Positions 1 to 8,756 of a stretch of DNA of 15,995 bases are shown here, piece by piece (position 1 is the first letter of the stretch; every line of letters begins with the position of its first letter). The DNA lies in NCBI GenBank assembly GCA_035655235.1, contig DASRUX010000460.1:1-15995 (forward strand), written 5' to 3'. The notes beneath the pieces are model-generated. The model saw only the letters and a program-made list of their open reading frames with translations, was not told the origin of the DNA and searched no databases. The position numbers and the translations under genes are program-made. This stretch comes from JAGTRP01 sp035655235 (GTDB lineage: Bacteria > Pseudomonadota > Gammaproteobacteria > Burkholderiales > Rhodocyclaceae).

Positions 1-2907
1 ATCGTCGACGGCCCCGTCCGGCTCCTCTCCACCCAGCGCTGGGTCGTCTTCGTCGGCAGGCGCCTCAGCCGGGGGGACGGCAGCTTCCAGGGGGTCGTCT
101 ACGCCGCCATCGACAGCGACCACTTCCAGCAGCTTTTCTCCCGGATGGACCTGGGCCCCGGTTCCGCCATCGCCCTGCGGACCGCCGGCCTGCGCCTCGT
201 CGCCCACCACCCGGCCTCGCCGGAAGCCAACGCCGCCATCGGCACCGGCGCCGTCCCGGCCGCCTTCAGGGCAGCCCTGGCCGACAACCCCAAGGAGGGC
301 CACTACCTCTCCCAAAGCCTGATGGACGGGGTGGAGCGGGAGGTCAGCTACTTCCGCATCGGGGACTATCCCTTCTACATCTGCGTCGCCCTCGCCACCG
401 AGAACTACCTCGCTCCCTGGCGAGCGGAGGTGGCCCGGGTTTCGGCCCTGGGGGCGCTCATTGTCCTGGTGATCGCGCTGTCGTCCTGGATGGCCTACGT
501 CCTCTGGCGGCGCCAGTGGCTGGCCACCGAGTCCCTGCGGGCCAGCGAGGAGCGCATCCGGCTGATGGTGGAGAGCATCCGGGACTACGCCGTCTTCATG
601 CTCGACGCCGAAGGCAAGGTGGCCACCTGGAACGAGGGTGCCGCCCGGCTGACGGGCTATGGTGCCGAGGAGATCATTGGACACCCCCTGTCCATCCTTT
701 ACCCACCGGCCATGACCGGCGAGGGGAAAGCCACCACCCTTCCCCTGGGCGGCCCCCAGGAGAGCGTCACCAGCGAGAATTGGCGGCTGCGCAAAAGCGG
801 CGCCCTGTTCATGGCCAATACCGTCATCACCGCCGTGCGGGATGACGAGGGGGCGCTGCGGGGCTACACGGTCGTCCTGCGGGACATTTCCGAGCAGCGC
901 CTGGCGGAGCAGTCTGCCAAGAAGGCCAACGCCCTGCTGCTGGAGGCGGTGGAGAGCATCGCCGTCGGCTTCGCCATCTACGCCCCGGACGATCGCCTGG
1001 TGATCTGCAACCAGGCCTACCGCAACATGTACCGGGCCGGCAACGACCTGGTGGTGCCCGGGGTGAAGTTCGAGGACCAGGTCCGCTACGGAGCCCAGCG
1101 GGGACTTTACCCCGATGCCGCGGAATACCCGGAGCCCTGGATCCGGGGACGGGTGCAACGGCACCGCTCCGCCAACGGCACGCCCCATGAGCAGGAAGTG
1201 GCCGACGGCCGCCACCTGCTGGTGGTGGAATACCGCACCCCGAGCGGCCATATCGTCGGCAACCATCTGGACATCACCGAACTCCACCGCCACCAGCACC
1301 ACCTGGAACAACTGGTGGAAGCCCGCACCACCGAGCTGAAGGCTTCCGTGGCCCAGTTCCGCATCCTGGTGGAACAGGCGCCCACCGCCATGGCCATGCT
1401 GGATCGGGAACTGCGCTACCTCACCGTCAGCCGCCGCTGGATCAAGGAACACGGCCAGGGCCTCGGCAACCTCATCGGCCGCCCCATCCACGAAGCCCAC
1501 CCGGACATCCCGGAACGCTGGAAGGAAACCTACCGGGCCGCCCTGTCCGGCGCCACCCTGAAGAACGACGAGGACCTGTGGGTACGCGCCGACGGCACCC
1601 GGCAATGGCTGCGCTGGGCCATGTACCCCTGGACCGACGAAAAAGGGGATATCGGCGGCATCATCGTCTTCAACGAAGACATCACCGAAGCCAAGCAGGC
1701 TCGGGAAAAGCTCATGGAAAGCGAGGCCCGCTTCCGTTCCGCCTTCGAGCAGGCGGCGGTGGGCCTGGCCCACGTTTCCCTGGACGGCCACCTGCTGCGG
1801 GTGAACGAGAAACTCTGCGGCATCCTCGGCTACCCTCGGGAAGACTTGAGGAACATGGATTTCCGCGACCTTTCCCACCCGGACGACGTGGACAGCAGCC
1901 AGGAAGTGGCGGGACAGCTCCTCCTGCGGGACAGCGCCATCTCCAGCTACGCCCAGGAGCGGCGCTTCCGGCGCAAGGATGGGTCCCTGGTGTGGGTCAA
2001 TGTCACCCAGTCCCTGGTCCGGGGCCCCGCCGGGCAGGCGGACCACCTGATGGCCGTGATCGAGGATATCCAGCGCCGTAAGGAGGCGGAATCGGCCCTG
2101 GCTGAGGAACGGGAGGCCCGGCAGCAGATCCTGGAGCGCCAGGTGGCCGAGCGCACTGCCGAACTGGTGGCCGCCAACCGGGAACTCCAGGGCTTCACCT
2201 ACGCCGCCTCCCACGACCTGAAGGCACCCCTGGGGCGCATCAACAGCTTCAGCTCCCTGCTGGAGATGAAGTACCGGGACAAGCTGGAGGGGGACGGCCT
2301 CCTCTTCCTGGACTTCATCCGCAAGAACGCCCTGCGCATGACTGCACTCATCGAAGACCTCCTGGCCCATGCCCAGATCGAACAGAAGATTCTCGATCTG
2401 CAGCCCATGGACCTGTCCGAGGCGGTGCAATCGGCCCTGCGGGAACGGGAGGGCGAAATCCAGCAGGGGGGCGTGCAGCTGCGGCTGGCCTTGCCCTCCG
2501 TCGCCGTGCGGGCCAATCCCCACGGTTTCGCCCAGGTCCTCGGAAACCTGCTGGAAAACGCTCTCAAATATTCAAGCCAGGCCGAGCCCCCGGTGGTCGA
2601 AATCGGCGCCGAGGAGAAGGACGGCCGCTGCCGCCTGTGGATTCGGGACAACGGCGTCGGTTTCGACATGGTCTACCACGACCGGATTTTCGAAATCTTC
2701 CGGCGCCTGCATACCTATGAGGAATTCCCGGGGAGCGGCGTCGGCCTCGCCCTGGTGAGGAAGGCCATGGAACGCATGGGCGGCCGGGTGTGGGCGGAAA
2801 GCGCCCCCGGCCAAGGCGCCACCTTCTACCTGGACCTGGCGGCCGCCGAACCTGCCGTCAGCGCAGCGCCTCGCCAAGAACGCAGGCCCACGTCGCCAGC
2901 CCATTGA
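1..2907 (+). CDS. Multi-PAS membrane sensor histidine kinase (5' end outside window)
   Basis: The reading frame is open from base 1, so the true start lies upstream; 968 residues are visible. Residues 1-140 resemble the distal part of a periplasmic Cache/PDC sensor and end near a YPFYICVAL segment. One hydrophobic helix follows at about 147-170. Four PAS-like domains then lie at about 185-299, 310-427, 450-564 and 577-694, with charged, probably coiled-coil linkers between them. The HisKA domain carries SHDLKAPL, with the likely phosphorylated His at residue 738. The ATPase domain has an N box near 848 (NLLENALKYS), DNGVGFD at 883-889 and GSGVGLAL near 911. No receiver domain follows, so the partner response regulator is elsewhere, possibly upstream. 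The kinase type is clear; the signal is unknown. The last 50 bases overlap the convergent dgkA gene. Confidence 0.9.
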   Translation: MVDGPVRLLSTQRWVVFVGRRLSRGDGSFQGVVYAAIDSDHFQQLFSRMDLGPGSAIALRTAGLRLVAHHPASPEANAAIGTGAVPAAFRAALADNPKEGHYLSQSLMDGVEREVSYFRIGDYPFYICVALATENYLAPWRAEVARVSALGALIVLVIALSSWMAYVLWRRQWLATESLRASEERIRLMVESIRDYAVFMLDAEGKVATWNEGAARLTGYGAEEIIGHPLSILYPPAMTGEGKATTLPLGGPQESVTSENWRLRKSGALFMANTVITAVRDDEGALRGYTVVLRDISEQRLAEQSAKKANALLLEAVESIAVGFAIYAPDDRLVICNQAYRNMYRAGNDLVVPGVKFEDQVRYGAQRGLYPDAAEYPEPWIRGRVQRHRSANGTPHEQEVADGRHLLVVEYRTPSGHIVGNHLDITELHRHQHHLEQLVEARTTELKASVAQFRILVEQAPTAMAMLDRELRYLTVSRRWIKEHGQGLGNLIGRPIHEAHPDIPERWKETYRAALSGATLKNDEDLWVRADGTRQWLRWAMYPWTDEKGDIGGIIVFNEDITEAKQAREKLMESEARFRSAFEQAAVGLAHVSLDGHLLRVNEKLCGILGYPREDLRNMDFRDLSHPDDVDSSQEVAGQLLLRDSAISSYAQERRFRRKDGSLVWVNVTQSLVRGPAGQADHLMAVIEDIQRRKEAESALAEEREARQQILERQVAERTAELVAANRELQGFTYAASHDLKAPLGRINSFSSLLEMKYRDKLEGDGLLFLDFIRKNALRMTALIEDLLAHAQIEQKILDLQPMDLSEAVQSALREREGEIQQGGVQLRLALPSVAVRANPHGFAQVLGNLLENALKYSSQAEPPVVEIGAEEKDGRCRLWIRDNGVGFDMVYHDRIFEIFRRLHTYEEFPGSGVGLALVRKAMERMGGRVWAESAPGQGATFYLDLAAAEPAVSAAPRQERRPTSPAH

Positions 2908-3301
2908 CCAGGGCCACCAGGACGGCGGCGCTGCCGGCGTCCTTGGCCCGCTTGGCCAGCGGGTGGCGCTCCAGGCCGATGCGGTCGATGGCCGCCTCGA
3001 TGGCCGAATTGATCAATTCCACGACCAGCACCAGAAGCACGCTGCCGATCATCAGGGCCCGGCCGACACCGCCCACCGGCAGCAGCACCGCCGCCGGAAT
3101 CAGAACGGCAGCGAGCCAGGTTTCCTGACGGAAGGCGTTCTCGCAGGCGTAGGCCGCCTTGAGGCCGGCCAGGGAATAGTGGAGGGCGTTCCAGATCCGG
3201 CGCAGGCCGGTCTTGCCCTTGAATTGGGATTCGCCGGCCGGGTCGGCTCGGTCTTGGCTTTCGGGTTCCATGGCGCTTCCGGAAAATCGGGAAGCCGCCA
3301 T
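2858..3301 (-). CDS. dgkA: Diacylglycerol kinase (DgkA family)
   Basis: Small inner-membrane kinase that phosphorylates diacylglycerol to phosphatidic acid, recycling the lipid left by membrane-derived glucan synthesis. The 147 residues contain the family's catalytic set: ENAFRQE at 54-60, VELINSAIE at 94-102 and AKDAGSAAV at 119-127. These align with E. coli E28, E34, E69, N72, E76, K94 and D95 at a constant offset of 26. Three membrane helices are expected, at about 60-78, 83-105 and 123-143. The first ATG (3301) has no visible Shine-Dalgarno; an internal ATG at 3271 has GGAAG four bases upstream and would give 137 residues, still longer than the 122 of E. coli. The gene starts 27 bases after phoR on the same strand and is probably the last gene of the pho operon. 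Its last 50 bases are antisense to the end of the neighbouring kinase gene. Confidence 0.9.
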   Translation of the reverse strand: MAASRFSGSAMEPESQDRADPAGESQFKGKTGLRRIWNALHYSLAGLKAAYACENAFRQETWLAAVLIPAAVLLPVGGVGRALMIGSVLLVLVVELINSAIEAAIDRIGLERHPLAKRAKDAGSAAVLVALVNGLATWACVLGEALR

Positions 3302-3328
3302 TTTAATGTCATGGAGCCTGCCAGGACC

Positions 3329-4642
3329 TCAGTGGCTCTCCGCGGCCTCCACCGCCACCACCCGGGCCGCCGGGAAACGGGCGGCGAAGCGGCTGCCCTT
3401 GCCGGGGGTGCTGCGGATATCCAGCACGGCCTGGTGCCGGGACAGGGAATGCTTGACGATGGACAGCCCCAGGCCGGTGCCGCCGCTTTCCCGGGAACGT
3501 CCCCGGTCCACCCGGTAGAAGCGCTCGGTCAGCCGGGGCAGGTGCAGGGGATCGATGCCGATGCCGGTATCCTCCACCGCAAACTCCGCCCCCTCCGGCC
3601 CGGCGGTCCAGCGCAGGGTGATCCGCCCGCCCGCCGGGGTGTAGCGCACGGCGTTGGAAACCAGGTTGCCGAGGGCGCTGCTGATCTCGCTTTCCGAACC
3701 CCGCAGGTCGCCGAGCCCGGCCGTTTCCAGCTGGATGTCGTGGCGGCCGCCGGACAGCGCCTTGGCGTCCCGGTAGAGCTTGTCCACCAGGGCGGCGGCG
3801 TCGATGCGCTCGTCTTCGGAGGGCGGCGGCGCCGATTCGATGGAGGATAGGGTGAGGAGGTCCTGGAGAAGCCGCAGCATCCGTTCCGACTGCTCGGTCA
3901 TGAGGGCCAGGTAGTGGGAGCGCTCCTCCGGGGTCAGCTCCATTTCCCGGAAGGTTTCCAGGAAGCCGGCCAGGACGGTGAGCGGCGTGCGCAGCTCGTG
4001 GGAGACGTTGGCGACAAAATCCCGCCGCATCTGGTCCAGGCGCTCGGCCTGGGTGACGTCCTTGACCTGGATGAGGCGGCGGTCGGGACCGTATTCCGTC
4101 ACCCGGATGGAAATGATGCAGTCGCCGCTACGCTCGGAGCGCAGGCGCAGGGGCTCGCTGAAATCGCCGGCGCTCAGGTAGGCGACGAAGGCCGGCTGGC
4201 GGACCAGGTTGATGATGGGCTGGCCCACGTCGGTGCGCTGGTCGAGGCCCAGGTAGCGTTCCGCCGAGCGGTTGCACCATTCGATGCGCCCGCCCAGGTC
4301 CAGGGAGACGATGCCGTCGTTGATGGCCTGCCCGGCGGCGGCGAAGCGGGCCAGTTCGCCGTGCAGGCGGGCGATTTCCCGGCGCAGCTCCCGCTCGTGG
4401 CGGTAGACCCGGGAGAAGGGCACGTACCAGATGCCCTCCCCGCCCAGCTCCCGCTCGGGGGACGGCGCCTGGGACCAGCGGTCGAGGAGGACGTACTGCC
4501 GGGAGTGGTAGGCGAGCTGCCCCAGGAGGCAGACGGAGAAGGCCGCCCAGCCCGCATCCGAAGACACCATCAGCCCCATGACGAGGCCGATGGCGGCGGA
4601 GACCACCACATAGACCAGGGCGCTGGCGATGGGACCGGGCAT
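3329..4642 (-). CDS. phoR: Phosphate regulon sensor histidine kinase PhoR
   Basis: Inner-membrane kinase/phosphatase that controls PhoB according to signals from PstSCAB and PhoU. Its 437 residues match the usual PhoR length (431 in E. coli). Two adjacent hydrophobic helices (about 5-25 and 31-47) anchor it with almost no periplasmic sensor, as expected for PhoR, which senses through the transporter. A charged linker leads to a PAS domain at about 97-200. HisKA follows with NVSHELRTPLTVL (His215), then an N box (LGNLVSNAVRYTP, 324-336), VEDTGIGID (356-364) and GGTGLGLSIVKH (387-398). The ATG lies 12 bases beyond the phoB stop, and a GAGGAG ribosome site overlaps that stop, which suggests coupled translation. 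Context with phoB and phoU makes the assignment firm. Confidence 0.96.
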   Translation of the reverse strand: MPGPIASALVYVVVSAAIGLVMGLMVSSDAGWAAFSVCLLGQLAYHSRQYVLLDRWSQAPSPERELGGEGIWYVPFSRVYRHERELRREIARLHGELARFAAAGQAINDGIVSLDLGGRIEWCNRSAERYLGLDQRTDVGQPIINLVRQPAFVAYLSAGDFSEPLRLRSERSGDCIISIRVTEYGPDRRLIQVKDVTQAERLDQMRRDFVANVSHELRTPLTVLAGFLETFREMELTPEERSHYLALMTEQSERMLRLLQDLLTLSSIESAPPPSEDERIDAAALVDKLYRDAKALSGGRHDIQLETAGLGDLRGSESEISSALGNLVSNAVRYTPAGGRITLRWTAGPEGAEFAVEDTGIGIDPLHLPRLTERFYRVDRGRSRESGGTGLGLSIVKHSLSRHQAVLDIRSTPGKGSRFAARFPAARVVAVEAAESH

Positions 4643-4654
4643 CGTCCTGGCTCC

Positions 4655-5341
4655 TCAGTTGCCGCGGAAGCGGTAGCCGGTGCCCCGCACCGTTTCCACC
4701 CGCTCGTGGTGGCCGGAGGGCTCCAGGGCCGCCCGCAGGCGCCGGATATGGACATCCACCGTGCGCTCCTCGATGAAGACGTGGTCGCCCCACACCTCGT
4801 CCAGGAGCTGGGCCCGGGAATAGACCCGCTCCGGGTGGGTCATGAAGAAGAAGAGCAGGCGGAATTCGGTGGGTCCCAGGTCCAGGTTCTGGCCATTCAC
4901 CGTAACCCGGTGGGTGCTGGGATTGAGAGCCAGGCCGCCGAATTCCACTGCCTCGCCGGCCAGGTGGGGCGCCCGGCGGCGCAGCACGGCGCGAACCCGG
5001 GCCACCAGTTCCTTGGGGGAGAAGGGCTTGGTGACGTAGTCGTCGGCCCCGGCTTCCAGGCCCTGGATCTTGTCTTCCTCATGGACCCGGGCGGTGAGCA
5101 TGATGATGGGCAGCTCCCGGGTGCGCTCGTCCTGGCGGAGCTTCTTGGCCAGGGAGACGCCGGACTGGCCCGGCAGCATCCAGTCCAGGATGACCAGGTC
5201 GGGCAGGGCCGAGCGGATGGCGTTTTCGCCCTCCTCGGCGCTGCCGGCGCGGACCACCAGGAAGCCGGCATGCTTGAGGTTGATGGCCAGCAGCTCCTGG
5301 ATGGCCGGCTCGTCCTCGACAACCAGGATGGTGGGATTCAC
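4655..5341 (-). CDS. phoB: Phosphate regulon response regulator PhoB
   Basis: OmpR/PhoB-type transcription factor that, when phosphorylated by PhoR, binds Pho boxes and recruits sigma-70 polymerase. It has 228 residues (229 in E. coli). The receiver domain (1-120) has the acidic pocket at 9-10, phospho-acceptor Asp53 in VILDWMLPG, switch Thr83 and Lys105 in VTKPF. The winged-helix domain (about 130-227) ends in the typical TVDVHIRRLRAAL recognition helix and the RGTGYRF wing. The start is GTG: its GTGA overlaps the phoU stop by four bases, an AAGGAG site lies eight bases upstream, and the protein then begins exactly at the conserved ILVVEDEP strand. The open frame extends further upstream inside phoU, but that extension is not real coding. 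Confidence 0.96.
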   Translation of the reverse strand: MNPTILVVEDEPAIQELLAINLKHAGFLVVRAGSAEEGENAIRSALPDLVILDWMLPGQSGVSLAKKLRQDERTRELPIIMLTARVHEEDKIQGLEAGADDYVTKPFSPKELVARVRAVLRRRAPHLAGEAVEFGGLALNPSTHRVTVNGQNLDLGPTEFRLLFFFMTHPERVYSRAQLLDEVWGDHVFIEERTVDVHIRRLRAALEPSGHHERVETVRGTGYRFRGN

Positions 5342-6036
5342 GCCTTCTTCTCCTTGGCAGGATGGCGGATATCCCGGCCTTCGGCGATGTAGATGACCTG
5401 CTCGGCGATGTTCTTGGCGTGGTCGCCGATGCGCTCCACGGCCCGGGCGATCCAGATCACGTCGATGGCGCCGGAGATGGTGCGGGGGTCTTCCATCATG
5501 AAGGTGATGAGCTGGCGGATGATGGCCTTGAAGCCCGTATCCACGTTGTCGTCGCTCTTGATGACCTCGACGGCGGCGGCGCTGTCCAGGCGGGCGAAGG
5601 CGTCCAGGGCCTGGCGCAGCATGGTGACGGCCAGGGAGGCGACGTGGCGGACATCCACCGCGTCCCGGGGCAGGATCATCGGCCCCTTTTCGTGGAGGCG
5701 GCGGGCGCCCTTGCCGATCTTCTTGGCCTCGTCGCCGATCCGTTCCAGGTCGGTGACGATCTTGCCCACGCCCATGACCAGGCGCAGGTCGAAGGCCGCC
5801 GGCTGGCGCTTGGCGATGACCTGGATGCACTGGTCGTCGATGGTCTGCTCGAAGCTGTTCACCTTCTTGTCGTTGGCGACGATCTCGGCCACCACCTCGA
5901 TCTCGCCGGTGTGGTAGGCGTGGGTGGCGGACAGGATCTGGGATTCCACCAGCCCGCCCATTTCCAGGACCAGGGTGCGCAGGCGGGTCAGCTCTTCGTC
6001 GAAGGCGCGGGTGAGGTGTTGGGTATGTTCGGTCAT
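5338..6036 (-). CDS. phoU: Phosphate signalling protein PhoU
   Basis: Cytoplasmic metal-binding helical protein that links the state of the PstSCAB transporter to PhoR and represses the Pho response when phosphate is plentiful. The 232 residues form two PhoU repeats, each with the E-x3-D metal motif: LERIGDEAKKI (97-107) and VERIGDHAKNI (200-210). The length is close to the 241 of E. coli PhoU. The ATG is preceded by AAGGGAG at good spacing, and that site overlaps the pstB stop codon. The open frame runs upstream of this ATG into pstB, but the protein match begins at MTEHTQHL. It overlaps phoB by four bases, so expression of the two is probably coupled. Confidence 0.96.
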   Translation of the reverse strand: MTEHTQHLTRAFDEELTRLRTLVLEMGGLVESQILSATHAYHTGEIEVVAEIVANDKKVNSFEQTIDDQCIQVIAKRQPAAFDLRLVMGVGKIVTDLERIGDEAKKIGKGARRLHEKGPMILPRDAVDVRHVASLAVTMLRQALDAFARLDSAAAVEVIKSDDNVDTGFKAIIRQLITFMMEDPRTISGAIDVIWIARAVERIGDHAKNIAEQVIYIAEGRDIRHPAKEKKA

Positions 6037-6047
6037 TCGTTGCTCCC

Positions 6048-6833
6048 TTAGCCCATGCGGCCGGTGATGTAGTCTTCGGTACGCTTGTCCTTCGGCTTGA
6101 TGAAGACATCGTCCGTCTTGCCGAACTCTACCAGCTCGCCCAGGTACATGTAGGCGGTGAAATCGGACACCCGGGCCGCCTGCTGCATGTTGTGGGTGAC
6201 GATGGCGATGGTGAATTCCGACTTCAGTTCGTGGATCAGTTCCTCGATGCGCATGGTGGAAATCGGGTCCAGGGCGGAGGTGGGCTCGTCCAGGAGGAGG
6301 ACCGAGGGCTTCACCGCCACGCCCCGGGCGATGCACAGACGCTGCTGCTGGCCGCCGGAGAGGCCGGTGCCGGCCTGGTTGAGCTTGTCCTTCACCTCGT
6401 CCCACAGGGCCGCCTTGGTCAGCGCCCACTCCACCCGGTCGTCCATCTGGCTGCGGGAGAGCTTCTCGTGCATGCGCACCCCGAAGGCGATGTTCTCGTA
6501 AATCGACATGGGGAACGGGGTGGGCTTCTGGAACACCATGCCCACCTTGGCCCGCAGGGCGATGGTATCGACGCCCTTGTCCAGGATGTTGCTGCCCTCG
6601 ATGAGCAGCTCCCCCTCGGCCCGCTGGCCGGGGTAGAGGTCGTACATGCGGTTGATGGTGCGCAGCAGGGTGGATTTGCCGCAGCCGGAGGGGCCGATGA
6701 AGGCGGTGACCTTGCCCTGGAAGATATCGAGGTTGATGTTCTTCAGGGCCAGGGTCTTGCCGTAGTAGAAGTTCAGGTTCCTGATGCTGATCTCGGGCGT
6801 CAGGGTCTGGACGGATGAATCGACGGGCATCAT
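6048..6833 (-). CDS. pstB: Phosphate ABC transporter ATP-binding protein PstB
   Basis: Cytoplasmic ATPase that powers phosphate import through PstA and PstC. With the start chosen here it has 261 residues, near the family norm of about 257-260. It shows Walker A (GPSGCGKST, 47-55), a Q-loop in VFQKPTPFP, signature LSGGQQQR (157-164), Walker B VLLLDEP (177-183) and the switch His213 in IVTHNM. The open frame extends 14 codons further to a TTG at 6875 that overlaps pstA, but GGAAGG there directly abuts the TTG with no spacer. I therefore prefer ATG at 6833 (or the adjacent ATG at 6830), 28 bases after pstA, although neither has a strong ribosome site. Confidence 0.94.
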   Translation of the reverse strand: MMPVDSSVQTLTPEISIRNLNFYYGKTLALKNINLDIFQGKVTAFIGPSGCGKSTLLRTINRMYDLYPGQRAEGELLIEGSNILDKGVDTIALRAKVGMVFQKPTPFPMSIYENIAFGVRMHEKLSRSQMDDRVEWALTKAALWDEVKDKLNQAGTGLSGGQQQRLCIARGVAVKPSVLLLDEPTSALDPISTMRIEELIHELKSEFTIAIVTHNMQQAARVSDFTAYMYLGELVEFGKTDDVFIKPKDKRTEDYITGRMG

Positions 6834-6861
6834 AAGTTTGTCTTGTTCGTGTTCGTTGGGA

Positions 6862-7701
6862 TCAGCGATGCTCAACCTTCCGGAACATCACCCGGGCGAT
6901 GACGTTCAGGGTGAGGACGCCGAGGGTGATGAGGAAGACACCGGCCCAGGCCAGCTGCTGCCAGTCCTGGAAGGGGCTCATCGCGAATTTGAAAATGGTC
7001 ACCGGCAGGTTGGCCATGGGTTCGGAGAGATCGACGCTCCAGAACTGGTTGGACAGGGCGGTGAAGAGGAGCGGCGCGGTTTCGCCGGAAATCCGGGCCA
7101 GGGCCAGCAGGATGCCGGTCACAACGCCGGTCTTGGCGGAGCGCAGGGTCACCAGCATGATGACCTTCCACTTGGGCGCCCCCAGGGCGTAGGCGGCTTC
7201 CCGCAGGGTGTTGGGCACCAGGGCCAGCATGTCCTCGGTGGTGCGCACCACCACCGGAATCACCAGCAGCGCCAGGGCGATGGCCCCGGACAGGCCGGAG
7301 AACTTGCCGACGTTGGCCACATAGACGGCATAGACGAAGAGGCCGATGACGATGGACGGCGCCGAGAGCAGGATGTCGTTGATGAAGCGGGTCACCTTGC
7401 CCAGCACCGTGCGCTGGCCATATTCCGCCAGGTAGATGCCGGCCAGGATAGCGATGGGCGTCGCCATGGCCATGGCCAGGCCGACCATGATCAGGCTGCC
7501 GGCGATGGCGTTCTTGAGGCCGCCGGCGGCGCCCGGGGGCGGGGTCATTTCGGTGAACAGGGTCCAGGACAGAGCGCCCAGGCCCAGGTCGAGGACCATC
7601 CACAAAATCCAGGCCAGCCAGAAGAGGCCGAAGCCCATGGCGGCCATGGAGAGGGTGAGGGCCAGGAAATTGACGGCTTTGCGACGGATACGGAGATTCA
7701 T
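6862..7701 (-). CDS. pstA: Phosphate ABC transporter permease PstA
   Basis: One of the two membrane channel subunits of the high-affinity phosphate importer. It has 279 residues, an N-terminal helix at about 12-37 and five further hydrophobic segments. The ABC-permease EAA loop, which docks on PstB, is at about 168-186 (EAAYALGAPKWKV). The family motif ARISGETAPLLFT is at 202-214. The ATG at 7701 has a GAGG ribosome site that overlaps the pstC stop; the two genes are 11 bases apart. The same frame is open upstream through pstC, but that part lacks the family sequence and is antisense-free read-through only. Confidence 0.95.
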   Translation of the reverse strand: MNLRIRRKAVNFLALTLSMAAMGFGLFWLAWILWMVLDLGLGALSWTLFTEMTPPPGAAGGLKNAIAGSLIMVGLAMAMATPIAILAGIYLAEYGQRTVLGKVTRFINDILLSAPSIVIGLFVYAVYVANVGKFSGLSGAIALALLVIPVVVRTTEDMLALVPNTLREAAYALGAPKWKVIMLVTLRSAKTGVVTGILLALARISGETAPLLFTALSNQFWSVDLSEPMANLPVTIFKFAMSPFQDWQQLAWAGVFLITLGVLTLNVIARVMFRKVEHR

Positions 7702-7712
7702 GGTCGCTTGCC

Positions 7713-8738
7713 TCAGCTCTTGGCGCCTTCGTTGCGCTGCAGGGACATGAGCAGCAGCTTCGAGAGGGACAGCACGATGAAGGTGATGACGAAGAGGATC
7801 AGGCCCAGTTCCACCAGGGCGGAGGTGTAAAGCCCCGGGGTGGCCTCGGCGAATTCGTTGGCCAAGGCGGAAGTGATGCTGTTGCCGGGCATGAACAACG
7901 AGAAATTGGAAAGCAGGCTGGCGTTGCCGATGACGAAGGTCACCGCCATGGTCTCGCCGAGAGCGCGGCCCAGGCCCAGCATGACGCCGCCGATGACGCC
8001 GACGCGGGTGTAGGGCAGGACCACGTTCCACACCACCTCCCAGGTGGTGCCGCCCAGGCCGTAGCAGGATTCCTTGAGCATGGGCGGGGTCAGTTCGAAC
8101 ACGTCCCGCATCACCGAAGTGATAAAGGGGATGATCATGATGGCCAGGATGATGCCGGCGGCCAGGATGCCGATGCCGATGGCGGGCCCGGAAAAGAGCT
8201 TGCCGATGATGGGCAGCTGGCCCAGTGTCTTGCCGATCCAGGGCTGGATGTACTGCCCGAAGACGGGGGCGAAAACCAGCAGGCCCCAGATGCCGTAAAC
8301 GATGCTGGGGATACCCGCCAGCAACTCGATGGCGATGCCCAGGGGGCGGCGCAGCCAGGTGGGCGCCAGCTCGGTGAGGAACAGGGCGATGCCGAAGCTG
8401 ATGGGCAGGGCGATGACCAGGGCGATGGCCGAGGTGATCAGGGTGCCGTACATGGGCACCAGGGCGCCGAAGCGCTCGGCCGGCGGATTCCACTCGCTGC
8501 TGGTGAGGAAGCCGAAGCCGAAGGTGGTGATGGACGGCCAGGCGCTCCAGGTGAGGGAAACCACGATCCCCGCGAGGAGGACCAGGGTCAGCACCGCGAA
8601 GGCCCGGGTGAGGTTGAAGAAAACGGCGTCGCCGAACCGCCCCCTCCCGTGGGAGGGGTTGATCAGCGACGCCCGGGGGGCAGCGGCGGGCTCGGCGGCC
8701 GTCAGGTCCGGCTTACCCGCTTCTAGTGATTGACCCAT
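7713..8738 (-). CDS. pstC: Phosphate ABC transporter permease PstC
   Basis: Second channel subunit of the phosphate importer, paired with PstA. Of its 341 residues, the first 35 or so form a polar, alanine/proline-rich cytoplasmic tail that is not part of the permease fold and is somewhat longer than in E. coli PstC (319 residues in all). Hydrophobic helices follow at about 46-66, 97-121, 136-160, 186-206, 247-271 and 307-331. The EAA-type loop is at 222-245 (KESCYGLGGTTWEVV), followed by GLGRALGETMAVTFVIG (255-271), a PstC hallmark. It starts 18 bases after pstS; a GAGG lies about 14 bases before the ATG, so the ribosome site is weak. Confidence 0.95.
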   Translation of the reverse strand: MGQSLEAGKPDLTAAEPAAAPRASLINPSHGRGRFGDAVFFNLTRAFAVLTLVLLAGIVVSLTWSAWPSITTFGFGFLTSSEWNPPAERFGALVPMYGTLITSAIALVIALPISFGIALFLTELAPTWLRRPLGIAIELLAGIPSIVYGIWGLLVFAPVFGQYIQPWIGKTLGQLPIIGKLFSGPAIGIGILAAGIILAIMIIPFITSVMRDVFELTPPMLKESCYGLGGTTWEVVWNVVLPYTRVGVIGGVMLGLGRALGETMAVTFVIGNASLLSNFSLFMPGNSITSALANEFAEATPGLYTSALVELGLILFVITFIVLSLSKLLLMSLQRNEGAKS

Positions 8739-8756
8739 TGCTGCTATCAGCCTCGC

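Noticed and set aside
3914..5392. Long plus-strand open frame (492 codons) opposite phoR and phoB
   Set aside because: It is antisense to two firmly identified genes, and its composition (Gly, Ala, Gln, His-rich with no family motif) is typical of GC-rich shadow frames.
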